64,000 nt of DNA from Meandrina meandrites (lineage: Eukaryota > Cnidaria > Anthozoa > Scleractinia > Meandrinidae), in NCBI GenBank assembly GCA_963693305.1, contig OY855908.1, positions 25,173,993-25,237,992 on the forward strand, given 5' to 3'. Made by a program: the position numbers and the translations under genes. The notes under the pieces were generated by a model. That model did no database searches. It was given only the letters and a program-made list of their open reading frames with translations, and was not told the DNA's origin. The number at the start of each line of letters is the position of its first letter. Position 1 is the stretch's first letter. Shown here piece by piece: positions 22,804 to 34,183 of this stretch.

Positions 22804-23500
22804 TTCTTGCTAAGCATTCCTTCCGCTGACAAACCGCTTTTAATTTTTGGTTAAAATCTAGACGACGCAAGTTCCTCGTCTTGTCTCTTGCTATGTACGG
22901 CCCGGATGCGAACAGAAAGCCGTTCATCATTGTGGCGCTTATGGTTGAAAAGGCCAGAATTCGTGTCATTTATACCCAGCGTTAAGGGAACACACACCAA
23001 TTGAGAACGAAATGTCTGAGACAGATTGCTTGAGCCCGCGTTTTTGTCACCAAGGTTACTTAGCAACCAGACGTTACCTCTCCGTTCAGTTTTCTACGTT
23101 CGCGCTACGTTTTGGACAATTTTAAAAGGCTTAGAAACTCTTCGAGTGATTCAACGAAAATTTGCCAAAACGCCACTTGTTTCGATCATTTCAAGTGTTC
23201 AATTCGCAGCACACAGCACGGAATGTACGCCACTGTAATTTTGTTTAGTCTCCGCTTTATATTGCAAATAACTACTTTTTTCTTCGTCTGTGGCCAAATG
23301 ATTGATTAAAAACCACAAGGACATGACAATAAGACTTTTCTTAAACATCGCGAGCGCGCCAATGAAGACTTTGATAAAATCTCTTTGTTTCTGTGGGAAC
23401 AAGACAGTTTCCATGGAAATTAACAAAGCTTGTAATCTTATCAATTGTCCAACGTTTTTCGTATTCCTTGCAATAATTAAACAAGTCAATAGGCGTGATA
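22804..23500. other. Gene-free stretch
   Basis: No supported gene. Overlapping frames of 65-96 codons on both strands lack recognisable domains. Confidence 0.45.
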
Positions 23501-23545
23501 GGCGCGGTGGCCATGGTGAGTGCTCTGGGCCAGACGCAGGACATC
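23501..23545 (+). mobile_element. Truncated SINE head fragment
   Basis: GGCGCGGTGGCCATGGTGAG resembles the first part of the SINE head at 5064-5369, including box A, and is followed by a loosely related GTGCTCTGG block. Box B and the body are missing. Confidence 0.45.
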
Positions 23546-24822
23546 AGCGATGGACAATCAGTTGATAATTCATTGATTATAGCCAATGAGCAATGAGTAA
23601 TCAATAGCCCATAACATTTTCAGTCACTGATTAGTCATTTATGCAACTGATTACTCATCGACGCCAATCTATATATTGTTCGTTTGTTTTGTTTGGCACG
23701 AAATGAGATATATTTGTGAAGAAGATCACCTAGCGATACATAATTCGTGAAATGTTTATAATGTTTAATTAATCTGAGACACATTTATTTTACATTTAAA
23801 TTTTATAAATACAAAAAGCCGCCATAGGGAAGCTCGTTTTAGCAAAATTCTTCTAAAATACACGTTTCATTTGCCAACGTCTATGTGAGTGAGACAGAAA
23901 ATTTGACGTGGATGGGAAACTTTTAAAACATTTTTTTTTCTGTAATATTACCATCTTTTATGGTATGGTTATTTTGTCAGATGAGATGTCGAGTCTTTCA
24001 TTAGGGTCTCATAAACTTTTTACGAGAAGAGTAATTGGTTTTTTTTTATTTTTCGTGAAACGTGATTTAAGATTTTGTTTTCGTGATTCCCAATTTTAAG
24101 ATCTTTCCCACGTGAACGGGCACGCAATTTCTAACTTAAACGTGACCCGTGAATCATCTTACTTTGCGTGACTTGATTACTAATTCTTCTTGGGTTTTGA
24201 ACAGTTGAAACTTCTGTGAGCTTTTGAGACGTGATATTCAACGTTTAAATCATATTTCTGCGGTTTTACGCCTTCCGAGTGTAACAGTCCAGAACAGATC
24301 GCCTTGATTTTGGCGCGAACGTGAAAAGGGGACCCTCTTTCATCAAGAAACGTTCAGGACAAGGATTTACACTGAACAGGAAAGTCGGTAACAACAAATA
24401 AAAAAAAATACTGGAAATTCCTGCTAGTTGTGCAGCATAATAAAAGACGAGTAATAATCAGACTAAATTCTAAGATCTAAACTGTTATTCCTGCAAAGCT
24501 ATTCTTTTCAGTCATTCCAGACATAAAGAACACTAAACATTTTGGCATCGATTCAGAGATGAAGCATTTTGAAATATGTGATGTCATGGATGAACCTGTT
24601 TCTTAAAAATAACAGATATTTTTATCAGATTGTGGGAAATTCAAAGGCGTTCAGTTCTGAAGTTCACCTGAGTTCACCTGTACACAAATAATGCAAAGTC
24701 TAAAGTAAGTAATTTTAAGTTTTCTGAGGATCCACAAGTTAGAGAACATTGGCTTGCAAATAAAACAAAAGAGAATCGTTTAAACCAAAACAAGCACTCG
24801 CGCATTTGTGCGGCTAAAATTG
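23546..24822. other. Gene-free stretch
   Basis: AT-rich DNA without recognised genes. GATTACTCAT-like short motifs recur at 23590-23660 without a regular period. Confidence 0.45.
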
Positions 24823-25427
24823 TTTTAAGAGGCTGTCTTTACAAGAACCACCCACTCGCAAATTCGCATAATTTTGCTTGAAACTCTGGCAACTGAAAGA
24901 CTTTACCAAGGCTAGACCTAAAACACATTTGGTTTGATTCAATATGATTTTTTGGTCGCGTTAGGAGCCATAAAAGATTTTGCCCCTTCCGGGTCCGCCG
25001 CAATGTCTGAAAAATAAAAAAATGGGCATATTTCAAGTCATTGTCGAATATTTTATTTGCGTCGTCTACCAAGAAATTTTATATCGATTTGCTCATATAA
25101 GCATTCCTAGTTTACTACTAAAGTAGCAAATTTCCCCCCAATTTATCTGGAAATGCGAAATTGAGTTTATTATGACCACTACAATTCGGCTTCGATCAAA
25201 CGCTAAAAATGACCTTGATTTAGCGGCTAGTTTTGGAAAATTGGGACCTAGTTGCTAAATCTACCCTACACAGCCGGAAAGCGTAGTCCTTCATCGGCCA
25301 AAATATGCAAAATCCCATGTACTTAGTTCTAGCCTTGGTTAAGTCTTTTAGCTGGCAGAGTTTCAAGCAAAATTTTTTTTTCGCGAATTTGTGGGGTGGG
25401 TGGTTCTTACAGAGACAGCCTTTTAAA
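24823..25427. mobile_element. Foldback (long-TIR) element, ~605 bp
   Basis: The left arm runs from TTTTAAGAGGCTGTCT through AAGAACCACCCAC, TTTTGCTTGAAACTCTGG and CCAAGGCTAGA. The right arm repeats these blocks in inverse order and orientation, ending GACAGCCTTTTAAA. The arms are at least ~110 bp and diverged by substitutions and small indels. Minus-strand frames of 77 and 82 codons lie one in each arm. No clear target duplication was found. Confidence 0.65.
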
Positions 25428-25599
25428 TAAAATTTGTCAGTTAGGAGGTTTCTGGATTCTGCCTTCAAGCCTCGAAGACTTGACCTTAAAGAGAATGCAG
25501 TCCCAACGATTTCTTTGACCAGAAAATAAAATATATCAAAGAATGGCCGCCGAAGGATTAGGTTTGCAAAACGTAGGAAGTTGGAAGTAAGGATTTTGC

Positions 25600-26420
25600 A
25601 TGACCAGAACTAGCTAGAATCTTTATTATGATTATTAGCACTTCTATTTTGTTGGTTTGGCTTGGCAATTATTACGAATTTCAATTCATTAGTCCAATAT
25701 CGATTCAATATCCTCACCAAATATTCTAGCTTCCACGTGCACGTTGTTGGACACGTGATAAAACTTACGTCTCTGTGGCCAAAATAATATGTACCCTTAA
25801 CAATAAATAGACACAAATCTCACGTGTCCGTGGGGACAATGGTAAATGCTCTGTATTTATTATTATCCACTGAATTTTCCTTCAGCTGAAAACGACACGA
25901 ATATATTCATTGAATTTTTTACACTGCGTGATGCTTTGCGGTTTCGAATTTGCATTGCGAAATATCCTTTGAGTCAAATTAAATTCTTGTGTAAAAATTA
26001 TTGTTGTGTTTTGTGTGACTCTCGAGTACGAGAAAAACCAGTGAATAAAATCTTAGCTTTTGGCCACATCCTAAAATTACTTCGCGTTCATACCCATACC
26101 GGGTTTCAAGCCGCAAAGGTCCTGATTACGACCATTACTTGTAAATCCATAAAATACTCTTTGTTCCATACCAAGCTGATCGAACTGATGATTTTTATAC
26201 GCCAATATATTAATTTTACTCAATGCTTTAATAACTATTAATCTATTAAAATTGATTCCAATGTAGTAAAAACTATAACTGCCATTTTTAAAAAATTTAA
26301 TTGGGTCCTTTCAGAATTACTTGAATTACTCAGACTGACTCAAATTCTCAAAACTTTACATTATTCACTCTTCGATTGACGATCGTCTCCTAAATCGCAA
26401 AGCCGTCAAAAAACGTTTAC
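25600..26420 (+). mobile_element. Eroded inverted fragment of the Kolobok-type family (copy 3)
   Basis: The sequence matches the reverse complement of roughly 1020-1920 of copy 1, for example TTATGATTATTAGCAC, CAATATCCTC and AGACGATCGTC-type blocks, with many substitutions. Both termini and the THAP exon are absent, so it is an internal fragment. It is more diverged than copies 1 and 2 are from each other. The 131-codon frame at 25846-26241 lies within it and has no known domain. Confidence 0.65.
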
Positions 26421-27290
26421 CCTGACATGGACTCCGTTTGCTGCTGCCCTTTTGTTAAACTACTGAACTACTGAACATTTTTAAGCAGACGAGTATTAGT
26501 TTTAAATCTTTATAAGGACTAATTCGTACAAAATACGTTAAACAACGGAACGTCAGAATTTTGATATTAGACATATTACTAATGCTTATCTTCTAACTTA
26601 AAAAAGAAATCCCAAAAGTGTAGTGACTGGTGCTACCTGAGGAAAGAGGTAATCGTTGGGCCAAGTTTATATCGAAATGCGTAAAAACGTCATAATACAT
26701 GATTAATAATGTGTCTGAAGAGGGGACACTCAAAGATAACGAAGTGCGCCACAGTCAAAACAATAAAATCGTCGCTCTTGTGACAGTTTCATTTTGCGAT
26801 AACTACGATTTTCCTTCATTGTGGCGTAATGACCTTTTATAATAACGACGACTAACAAGAGCTCTCCCTTTTGCCTTAAAGACATTTATCTCCAAAAATA
26901 AAACTTGAGAAAACTGCAATTTCTTTATTTTATTGAAAATTTTAAACTTCGGTGTTAGTTCGTGCGAGAAAACCGCAACCCTAGAAGCTTTTTTAAAATA
27001 AATAAATAAATAAATAAATAATTTTTTTTTCCTTTCCTCTTAAAGTGTTACTGAAACGAAATTTTCGTATTGTTTTTTTTTGCTCAATTTATGGTTTCGA
27101 ACCTGCTTAAAATCATGGTGACCTTTATTTTTAAAAATACGCAACAGAAAGTGCTCGTTTTGGCGTCAAAATCGGTGTTTTGGAGCGAAACCATGTCCGG
27201 AATAGATCTTTATATGGTATGACTTCAGAATGAAATCATTATCCCGACTTTGCTAAGTTACGCTTTTAGCAGATCACTTGATTTTATTAC
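26421..27290. repeat. Gene-free stretch with an (ATAA)n microsatellite
   Basis: An (AATA)n tract of about six repeats lies at about 26996-27021, followed by a T-run. Nothing else was recognised. Confidence 0.55.
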
Positions 27291-29840
27291 TTCTTCGTAT
27301 CCGGTATCTACTTCACTTACGAGTCATGAGTCGTCAGTATCAAAAGAAGATGGTACATAATTATGTTTACCAACTAATATTGGAAATATTTTCGTTTCTT
27401 TGCACAAGAAGTATCTTCATAAAAGTCACACAGAAAATCTTGCCGTAGTAAAACTGGCTTAAGCTGTTAAATATCCATATACGTATACCCTTTAACCGAA
27501 AAAGTCCCTCTGGTAACTTTCGGCTTGTTTATAAAATATGAATTCTGCCTTATTATTTTGCCTTTTTAATTTGTTAATGCAAATTTTGCATTTAAAACGA
27601 ACGAGGTTTGTAGGGAGAAAACTGTTAAACAAATCCCAATGTACAAAGAACCAATTTGTTTTTGAGTGTTTAAACAAGCTTTGATGAAAGAAGCAAAAAA
27701 AAGGAAATAAATAACTAACACAGCCAAAGATTTTTCGACGTAATGGTTTAAAGAAAATATTCTTACCAAATATAGAAACTTGCAATAATAATTCAGAATT
27801 CATTAGGACCATTCGTTATAAAAATTGGAAAATTGAATTTACCCAGAACAATCTTTCTACGACTTTGCGAATTTACAGAATTAAAATTCCACTTGAAAAC
27901 AACAAAAAGACAAACAATTAATTAAAGTAATTACTTCCAAATATTAAAGCAGAAATATCGAAATGAGTTTTAAAACGTAGTTTTCTGGCTAGAATCGCTG
28001 CATTGCTCGAAAATGTCTTTAATTCCAAAAAATGAGCAATGATGTTTAAACGAATTAAATGTAGTAATCGTTTTGTGTTCGTTGTATCGAAATAAAAAAA
28101 TCAAATGACAGATGAAAAGAGAAAATGGTATTTAATTGCAACTGCCTGCCTTATTTAAAACGTTTGACACCTTTCACAAGTCTCATAAGTCAGGGAATTT
28201 AGAAGGACAAAATATAAATTAAATACAACTATTCTCGCTTTGCCATTGGTCGAATTAACGTTCTATATTTATCAATACAATTTTCTAGTTAACGTCTGGG
28301 ATTGGTTGTCTTAATAGTTTCTCCGCCTTTAAAACAGTCGGATCACTTAAAGGAGCAAAATACACCATGCCTGCCTCGACGACGTGTTAATTTTTTCTTT
28401 AACAAGCGCTTGGGTAAAAACAGTCCCTTGTTATGAATTAACGCTTTCCAGTTTTGCGTTTGTCTGTCTTGGCCGTTCAGTTCTAATAATTCTGAAACGC
28501 AGCAAACAAGGCGTTCGTTTTGTCCACTATAAGAACACACAAATTTTTAACGTAAGGTCGTGGATGTTATAGAAGAGGTATTCACAGTTCGATCGAAGCA
28601 ATTCAATACTAAAATATAATTCGGGTAGTGCGTTTGGGAGAACAATATTTCTGGCCACCAAATCTTACGAGCTATTGCAGTTCAAAACAAACACAAATAT
28701 TGTGCTGATAACACCACTGTTTTCTCGCCAGGAATACTGTAATTGGCCATATCATTTGACTACAGACGAATATCTGCGAAGCTTTTGCCGGGGCGACAAG
28801 TCAGGAACTGGAGCCAACAGAAAACTGAGGTATGTTTGAGGCCGTTAATCTGTGAGCGACTATTTAAACTTTAATCTCAACTTAGATAGGGACACTTTTA
28901 AACAACTAATGTGAAAACTGAAATAGTGCATGGTACCATACCAATCATGTTTGAGTGTCGTGTATTGCCACAGAGGCAAATTAAACCAAAGCAGATTATT
29001 TCAATGCGATGATCAAATACTATAGAATGAACTGTCCTTCGTTCTGGAGGGGATATCGCTTTAAGTGGCCGCAAGAATACAATTCAGAATAGAAATCCAA
29101 CTACGCTTCCTATAACGACGCCGTCTAGATAACGATTTAAACATCATCCAGTTTTAATTACGAATACTGATCCTGATCCTAAAAATAACGGGGTCTTAAG
29201 ATAAGCTCTATTTCTTTTACCACAGTACTCATGTTACTTGTCAAATTTTGCTATATCCAAACATACAGCAAAGTTAACCTAAGCAGTGTCAAGCAGACAT
29301 ATTAGCATATTAACTTGAGTTCTTTAACGGCAAGGTCAGCTTCCTATTGCCTTATTTTTTATACATCTCGTTCGTTAGTGATATGTTCTGGCAGATTCTG
29401 AGGATCTTTAATATTAAACAGAATAGCTTTTGCATGGACTTGGGTAACATACATAGAAGTGATTTACAGTGTCAACCAGCTTATGCGAATATGTTATGTC
29501 TTGAAAGTTGAGACAGCTGTATAATGTAGGCACAGATATTCAAACAATATAGTCTACATTCATTCCGGAAAAATTATTCTGCCGTTAATGAACTGAATTC
29601 GTTTTGCGAATACAGCCGTGTGCTAGACGCCGTTGTATACAAGCGGCCTACGACTGATGCGACACGGCTTGCGATACATTGGCCACTGGCATAGGTTTCC
29701 TTTGACTGTGCAGTTTAAAAATTATCATTGCCAAACAATAAAGGAAAGGTAATGCGCAGATTTGGGGATCATCGTTAGGTAAATATTTGGAATACACCTA
29801 CGCAGGTGGGTTTTAAAAAAAGAAAACAGATCACACTTTG
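27291..29840 (+). repeat. 2.5-kb direct duplication, unit A
   Basis: This unit begins at CTTCGTATCCGGTATCTACT and ends just after ACACCTACGCAGGTGGGTTT. It is collinear with unit B at 31207-33722 over nearly its full length, with scattered substitutions and indels. One segment (about 28515-28570 here) is replaced by unrelated sequence in unit B. The borders are abrupt on both sides. No terminal inverted repeat was seen. A short hairpin, CACCT-ACGC-AGGTG, sits near the right end. It could be a segmental duplication or two copies of an unclassified element. Confidence 0.8.
28732..28829 (+). other. Possible 98-bp exon (unit A)
   Basis: A segment preceded by the acceptor-like TTTTCTCGCCAG and followed by the donor-like GTATGT reads open in one frame as EYCNWPYHLTTDEYLRSFC followed by RGDKSGTGANRKL, leaving two extra bases (phase 2). 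The protein fragment was not recognised. The same segment in unit B (32628-32725) differs at about five bases and keeps both splice-like borders, but it has an in-frame TGA. The segment looks better conserved than the DNA around it. No neighbouring exon was found, so this is a candidate only. Confidence 0.3.
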
Positions 29841-29936
29841 CAATAGCCTTGATTTCCGCCGGTCCGTCGAGTCTGGTCACCCGAACCGCTGCGGTGGGGT
29901 GATTGAGCCTAACTTTACAAAGTAAAGATTTCTAAA

Positions 29937-30051
29937 AATAATAAACACACTGCGGTTAACAAACATGACAAGACAACCTTCAAACCTTCAAATCCAAATT
30001 TTTTCCGACATGTGTTGTCTTGTCGTGTTTGCCACCGCAGTGTCTATTATT
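29937..30051. repeat. Near-perfect hairpin, ~115 bp
   Basis: The left arm AACACACTGCGGTTAACAAA-CATGACAAGACAAC is mirrored by the right arm GTTGTCTTGTCGTGTTTG-CCACCGCAGTGT. The arms are about 38-40 bp with few mismatches, separated by about 36 bases. The outer bases are AT-rich (AATAATA and TATTATT). This is most likely a small MITE, but the shape would also suit an RNA hairpin. Confidence 0.65.
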
Positions 30052-30519
30052 TCTGCTAAAGTTAAAATGGCCGAAAAATAAGACTGTAAAGATTTCAAAC
30101 ATGACGGAGCCATAAGGCAACTGCTTACATGCTTAGTGACTTGTTTATATATGAAAACAAAACGGTAAACGACTTCACGCTTAGAGTTTGGTTAGGTGTG
30201 GTGTGTTGTTTATATAACAAAACGGTAAGCTACTAGCTAGTCACGGTCAGTGTTCTGTTATGTATATAATGTGTTAATCACATATAAAGTTGCGATGTCT
30301 TTCATCCCCACACTTCCTGTTTTATCAAATTAATTCACAGAGGTGGAATGAAATGCAGAATATGACGGAAAGTTTGGAACGAAAAATGGGTCCTTTATTT
30401 GCACTTGTCCAACCAGCGCTGTAAGTTCCCTTGATATTCACGTTTTGCGCCCTCTTCTTGGCGTTCACGTTCCGAGTTCGCGTTCTGCTTGACGTTCAAG
30501 CTCTTCCCGTTCATAAGTG

Positions 30520-31040
30520 TGGTAACATGGCATAGGTGGGTTCCTCTTATAGATTCCTTTCATGAAGTGGGAGACGATGGAGTTTCTCCCTGTGTTCACA
30601 TCGTCAGTGGGAAGAATGATCAGAAAGCGCATTTCATGCAGAGTTTATAGTTGTATATGGTAATCACTTTGTTCAGAGGTGGATTGTATGAATTAATTTC
30701 CCGCCACTTCTTGAAATAAGGGACATGTTTTTCGGCACCAATTCACCAAGACTGCAAGATGATGCTGGTAGCTTTGCTTGAAATGGCTCGCTGGCGGAAG
30801 GATTCCCTGATACTTTGCAAGCGATCAATTGAAACCTCTTGCTGAGGGAATGAACTGCATTGCTGTGGGGCTGAACTAGAAGTGTGTCCAATTGGGGAAG
30901 TACTAGAGGGTGGTTAGTTAGAAGGTTCAATAGAAGCGTAAACCAGCGTTGTGATGTCCAGAGTGGATGAATGGCTAGCGTTTTGCAAGGCTGGACAATG
31001 GTAATGATGGTAATCAATAGCCTTATCATTATATACACCT
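30520..31040 (-). pseudogene. DIRS-like retrotransposon fragment (RNase H to recombinase linker)
   Basis: A 121-codon minus-strand frame (30673-31038) carries HPLWTSQRWFTLLLNLLTNH, then PLVLPQLDTLLVQPHSNAVH, then LIACKVSGNP. This order matches the region after RNase H in cnidarian DIRS-type elements as I recall them. Further along, in a shifted frame, SIVSHFMKGIYKRNPPMP (about 30528-30581) matches the start of the tyrosine recombinase region. The reverse transcriptase and the recombinase catalytic part are missing. After PPMP the sequence turns into a charged E/R-rich stretch (about 30400-30527) that does not fit the family. Confidence 0.5.
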
Positions 31041-31206
31041 ACCACTGTGTATTCGCCATTCGCGGGACTAATAAGGTAGTGAAAAAAAACACAAGCACTA
31101 GAGGTAGGGAAAGGAACACAGTCTAGGCATAAGAACATGTAGGAACCTTGAAAATGAAATGTTTATTTGTTTAAAAGAAGCTTCTTACAACATTGAATGT
31201 TTTTGC

Positions 31207-33722
31207 CTCCTCGTATCCGATATCTACTTCACTTACGAGTCACGAGTCGGCAGTATCAAAAGAAAATGGTGCATAATTATGTTTACCAACTAAAATTGGA
31301 ATTTTCGTGTTTTTTTTTTTTTTGCACAAGAAATACCTTCTTTAAAGTCACACAGGAAATATTGCCGTAGTATAACTGGCTTAGTCTATTAAATCTTCAT
31401 ATACGCATTCCCTTTAACCGAAAATTTAAATACCTCAGGTAACCTTCGGCTTGTTTATAAAATATGAATTCTGCCTTATACCCTTAAACATATTATTTTG
31501 TTAATGCAAAATTTGTATTTAAAACGAAAGGGGTTTCATAGTGAGAAAACTGTTAAACAAATCCCAATGAACAAAGAATTTTAATTCTTCCATGAAACCC
31601 TGTTTAACACACCAATTTTAAGAAAATTGAAATAAATAAGACTGCTTAAGATCATTCGACGTAATTGTTTACAAAAAGATTTTTACAAAATAAAGAAATC
31701 TGCAATCATTCAAAATGCACGGCCTTGCGAATTTGCAAAATTAAAATTCCACTTGAAAACAACAAAAAGACAAACAAATAATTAGAGTAATTACTTCCAA
31801 ATATTAAAGCAGAAATATCGGAATTAATTTTTTAAACGCAGTTTTCTGGCTAGCATCGCTGCATCGCTCGAAAATGTTTTTAATTCGAAAAAAAAAGCAA
31901 CGATGTTTAAGCGAATTAAATGTATTAATCGTTTTGTGTTCGTTGTATCGAAAAAAATTCAGATGACAGAGAAAAAGGGAAATGGCATTTAATTGCAGCA
32001 GCTGCCTGCTTTATTTTTAAAACGTTTGACACCTTTCACAAGTCTCATAAGTCAGGAAATTAAGAAGGACAAAATATAAATTAAATACAACTATCCCCGC
32101 CTTGCGATTGGTCGAGTTAAAGTCCTCTGTACATCTGAACAATTTTCTAGTTAACGTCTGGGATTGGTTGATTGTCGTAATACTTTTTCCGCCTCCTAAA
32201 ACAGTTGGGTCACTTAAGCGAGCAAAATACACCTTGCCTGCCTCGACGACGTGTTAATTTTTTCTTTAACAAGCGCTCGGATAAAAAACAGTCTCTTGTT
32301 ATGAATTAACGCTTACCAGTTTTGCGTTTCTCTGTCTTGGCCGTTCAGTTCTTATAATGCTGAATCGCTGGAAATAACGCATTCGTTGTGAAGAAGACAA
32401 ACTACTGCTACTTATCCTCATCGGGCCCATGAGAAGACAAAGCTGTGACGTTAACTCGTTGAAGTGTAGAAGAGGTATTCACAGTTCGATCGAAGCAATT
32501 CAATACTAAAATAAAATTCGGGCAACGCGTTGGTAGAACAATATTTCTGGCCACCAAATCTTACTAGCTATTGCAGTTCGAAACAATCACAAATATTGTG
32601 CTGATAACACCACTGTTTTCTCGCCAGGAATACTGTAATTGGCCATATCATTTGACTTGAGACGAATATCTGCAAAGCTTTTGCGAGGGCGACAAGTCAG
32701 GAACTGGAGCCAACAGAAAACTGAGGTATCACTGTGTGTTTGAAGCTATTAGCCTGTGAGCGACTATTTTAACTTTTATCACAACTTGGATAGCGACATT
32801 TTTAAACAATTCAATACCAATGCGTGAGTGTCGTTTATTGTCATAGAAGCAAATTGAACCAAAACCGATTATTTTAAATGCAATGATCAAAAGCTATGGA
32901 ATAAACTGTCCTTCGTTTTGAATGGGATATCGCTTAGTGGTCGCAATACGCAATAATACAGTTCAAAATAGAAATCCAACTATGCTTAATAGCAATTACT
33001 ATAACGCTGCCGCTTACGTGTAGATTAAAACATCAGCCAGTTTTAATAACGAATACTGATTCTGATCTTAAATTAACGAGGTCTTAAAAAAAACGTTTCT
33101 TTGGTATATCTTAGTACTCATGTTTCATGTCAAATTTTGCTATATCCAAACAGATATGGCAAAGTTAACCTGTGCATTATGTTAATTTCAGTTATTTTGC
33201 GGTAAATTCAGCTTCATATTGCTTTATTTTTGACAAACCTCACTCATTAATAATATGTTCTGGCAGTTTCTGAAGATCAAATATTTTTAACCAAATAGTT
33301 TTTGCACGTCCTTGTGTAATATATATATAAAAGTGATTTATAGTGTCAACCATTTATGCGAATATGAAATGTCTTCGTTTAAACAGCTGTAAAAGTCAGG
33401 CACAGATATTTAAACAAGATAGTCTCTATTTATTCCAATCATTCTATCGGTAATGAACTGAATTCGTTTGCGAGTGGAGGCGCGTGCTAGGCGCCGTTCT
33501 ATAGAAGCGGCGTGCGATGCGACACGTCTTGCGATACAATGGCAACTGGGATAGTTTTCCTTCAACTGCATTTTTAAAATCAACCTCGCCAAATAATAGA
33601 GTAAGGGTAATGTTCCGACGGCGCCATAAATGTTGAAAGCAAAATGATAATAATAAAAAAAAGTTAGGTAAATATTTGGTTTACACCTACGCAGGTGGGT
33701 TTTAAAGAAAATATATCACAGT
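31207..33722 (+). repeat. 2.5-kb direct duplication, unit B
   Basis: This unit is collinear with unit A (27291-29840), beginning CCTCGTATCCGATATCTACT and ending just after ACACCTACGCAGGTGGGTTT. The spacing between the units is about 3.9 kb from start to start, with a 1.4-kb spacer that is not itself repeated. Unit B carries several deletions compared with A (for example near 33180) and a replaced segment at about 32380-32465. A long C-rich run starts just outside its right border. Confidence 0.8.
32628..32725 (+). other. Possible 98-bp exon (unit B), disrupted by TGA
   Basis: This is the counterpart of 28732-28829. It has the same length, the same CCAG acceptor-like border and a GTATCA donor-like border. 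The frame is the same except for a stop (TGA) at the eleventh codon and two residue changes, R to Q and R to E. If the exon is real, this copy is not usable in that frame. Confidence 0.28.
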
Positions 33723-33737
33723 TAGCCCTCCCCCTTC

Positions 33738-33767
33738 CCCCCCCACCCCCCCCCCCCCCCCCCCCCG
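33738..33767. repeat. C-rich homopolymer tract
   Basis: Runs of C broken only by an A and a few T residues lie just right of duplication unit B. They produce the proline- or glycine-rich chance frames at 33664-33991. Confidence 0.8.
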
Positions 33768-33984
33768 CCGTCACCCCACCCAACCACAAGCCCAAACCAG
33801 GCTCAGTAGATCGCCAGATAGATGGTGGAGAGTTCAAACCGGCTTCCTCGCAGAGCGGGTGGGCGGGTGCCAACCGGTCGATGTCGCGGACTAGAGTTAG
33901 GTGCACAAAAGATAGCACGTGTTTTTCTTTTATACAGCTATTTGCATATTATTCTTTCATCCCCAGGGCATTTATTACCAATTT

Positions 33985-34150
33985 TAATTGACTTGAATAA
34001 AGGTGATATGTGATCTTCGCAGTGAATTTCCAATTTAAGCAATTGGAATAAAGAAGCTTGAAAAAAAAAATCAGGGCTTGAACGGGATTCGAACCCGTGA
34101 CCTCCGCGAATACCGGTGCGATGCTCTACCAACTGAGCTATGAAGCCACA
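33985..34150 (-). mobile_element. tRNA-Thr-type SINE
   Basis: The minus strand starts GGCTTCATAGCTCAGTTGGT (box A) at 34147 and has box B GGGTTCGAATCCC. The 73-nt head folds as a tRNA with acceptor arms GGCTTCA and TCAAGCC (one mismatch). An anticodon loop CCGGTAT gives GGT, threonine. One extra T beside the anticodon stem argues against a working tRNA. A T-run and a ~70-bp tail follow, starting CTTCTTTATTCCAATTGC and ending near CACATATCACCTTT. A second tail in inverse orientation lies at 34184-34262. Confidence 0.75.
34075..34147 (-). tRNA. tRNA-Thr(GGT)-like head of SINE (probable pseudo-tRNA)
   Basis: The cloverleaf read by eye has D stem GCTC/GAGC, T stem ACGGG/CCCGT and loop TTCGAAT. 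The anticodon stem has a U-G pair and a bulged base, and the acceptor stem has one C-C mismatch. These defects and the attached SINE tail make it a retroposon head rather than a functional gene. Confidence 0.5.
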
Positions 34151-34183
34151 CATTGGGAGCGAGGTCAATTGTGAGTTGTTGTT

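Noticed and set aside
25846..26241. 131-codon ORF as a gene
   Set aside because: It lies wholly in a diverged transposon fragment and the corresponding frames in the other copies are broken.
27291..33722. Helitron interpretation of the duplicated 2.5-kb units
   Set aside because: A hairpin sits near the right end, but the expected CTRR terminus and Rep/helicase coding are absent.
34075..34147. Functional tRNA-Thr gene
   Set aside because: A bulged anticodon stem, an acceptor mismatch and an attached SINE tail point to a retroposon head.
33938..34168. 76-codon minus-strand ORF with FIAQLVEHRTGIRGGHGFES
   Set aside because: This is the translation of the tRNA-like SINE head, a familiar artefact.
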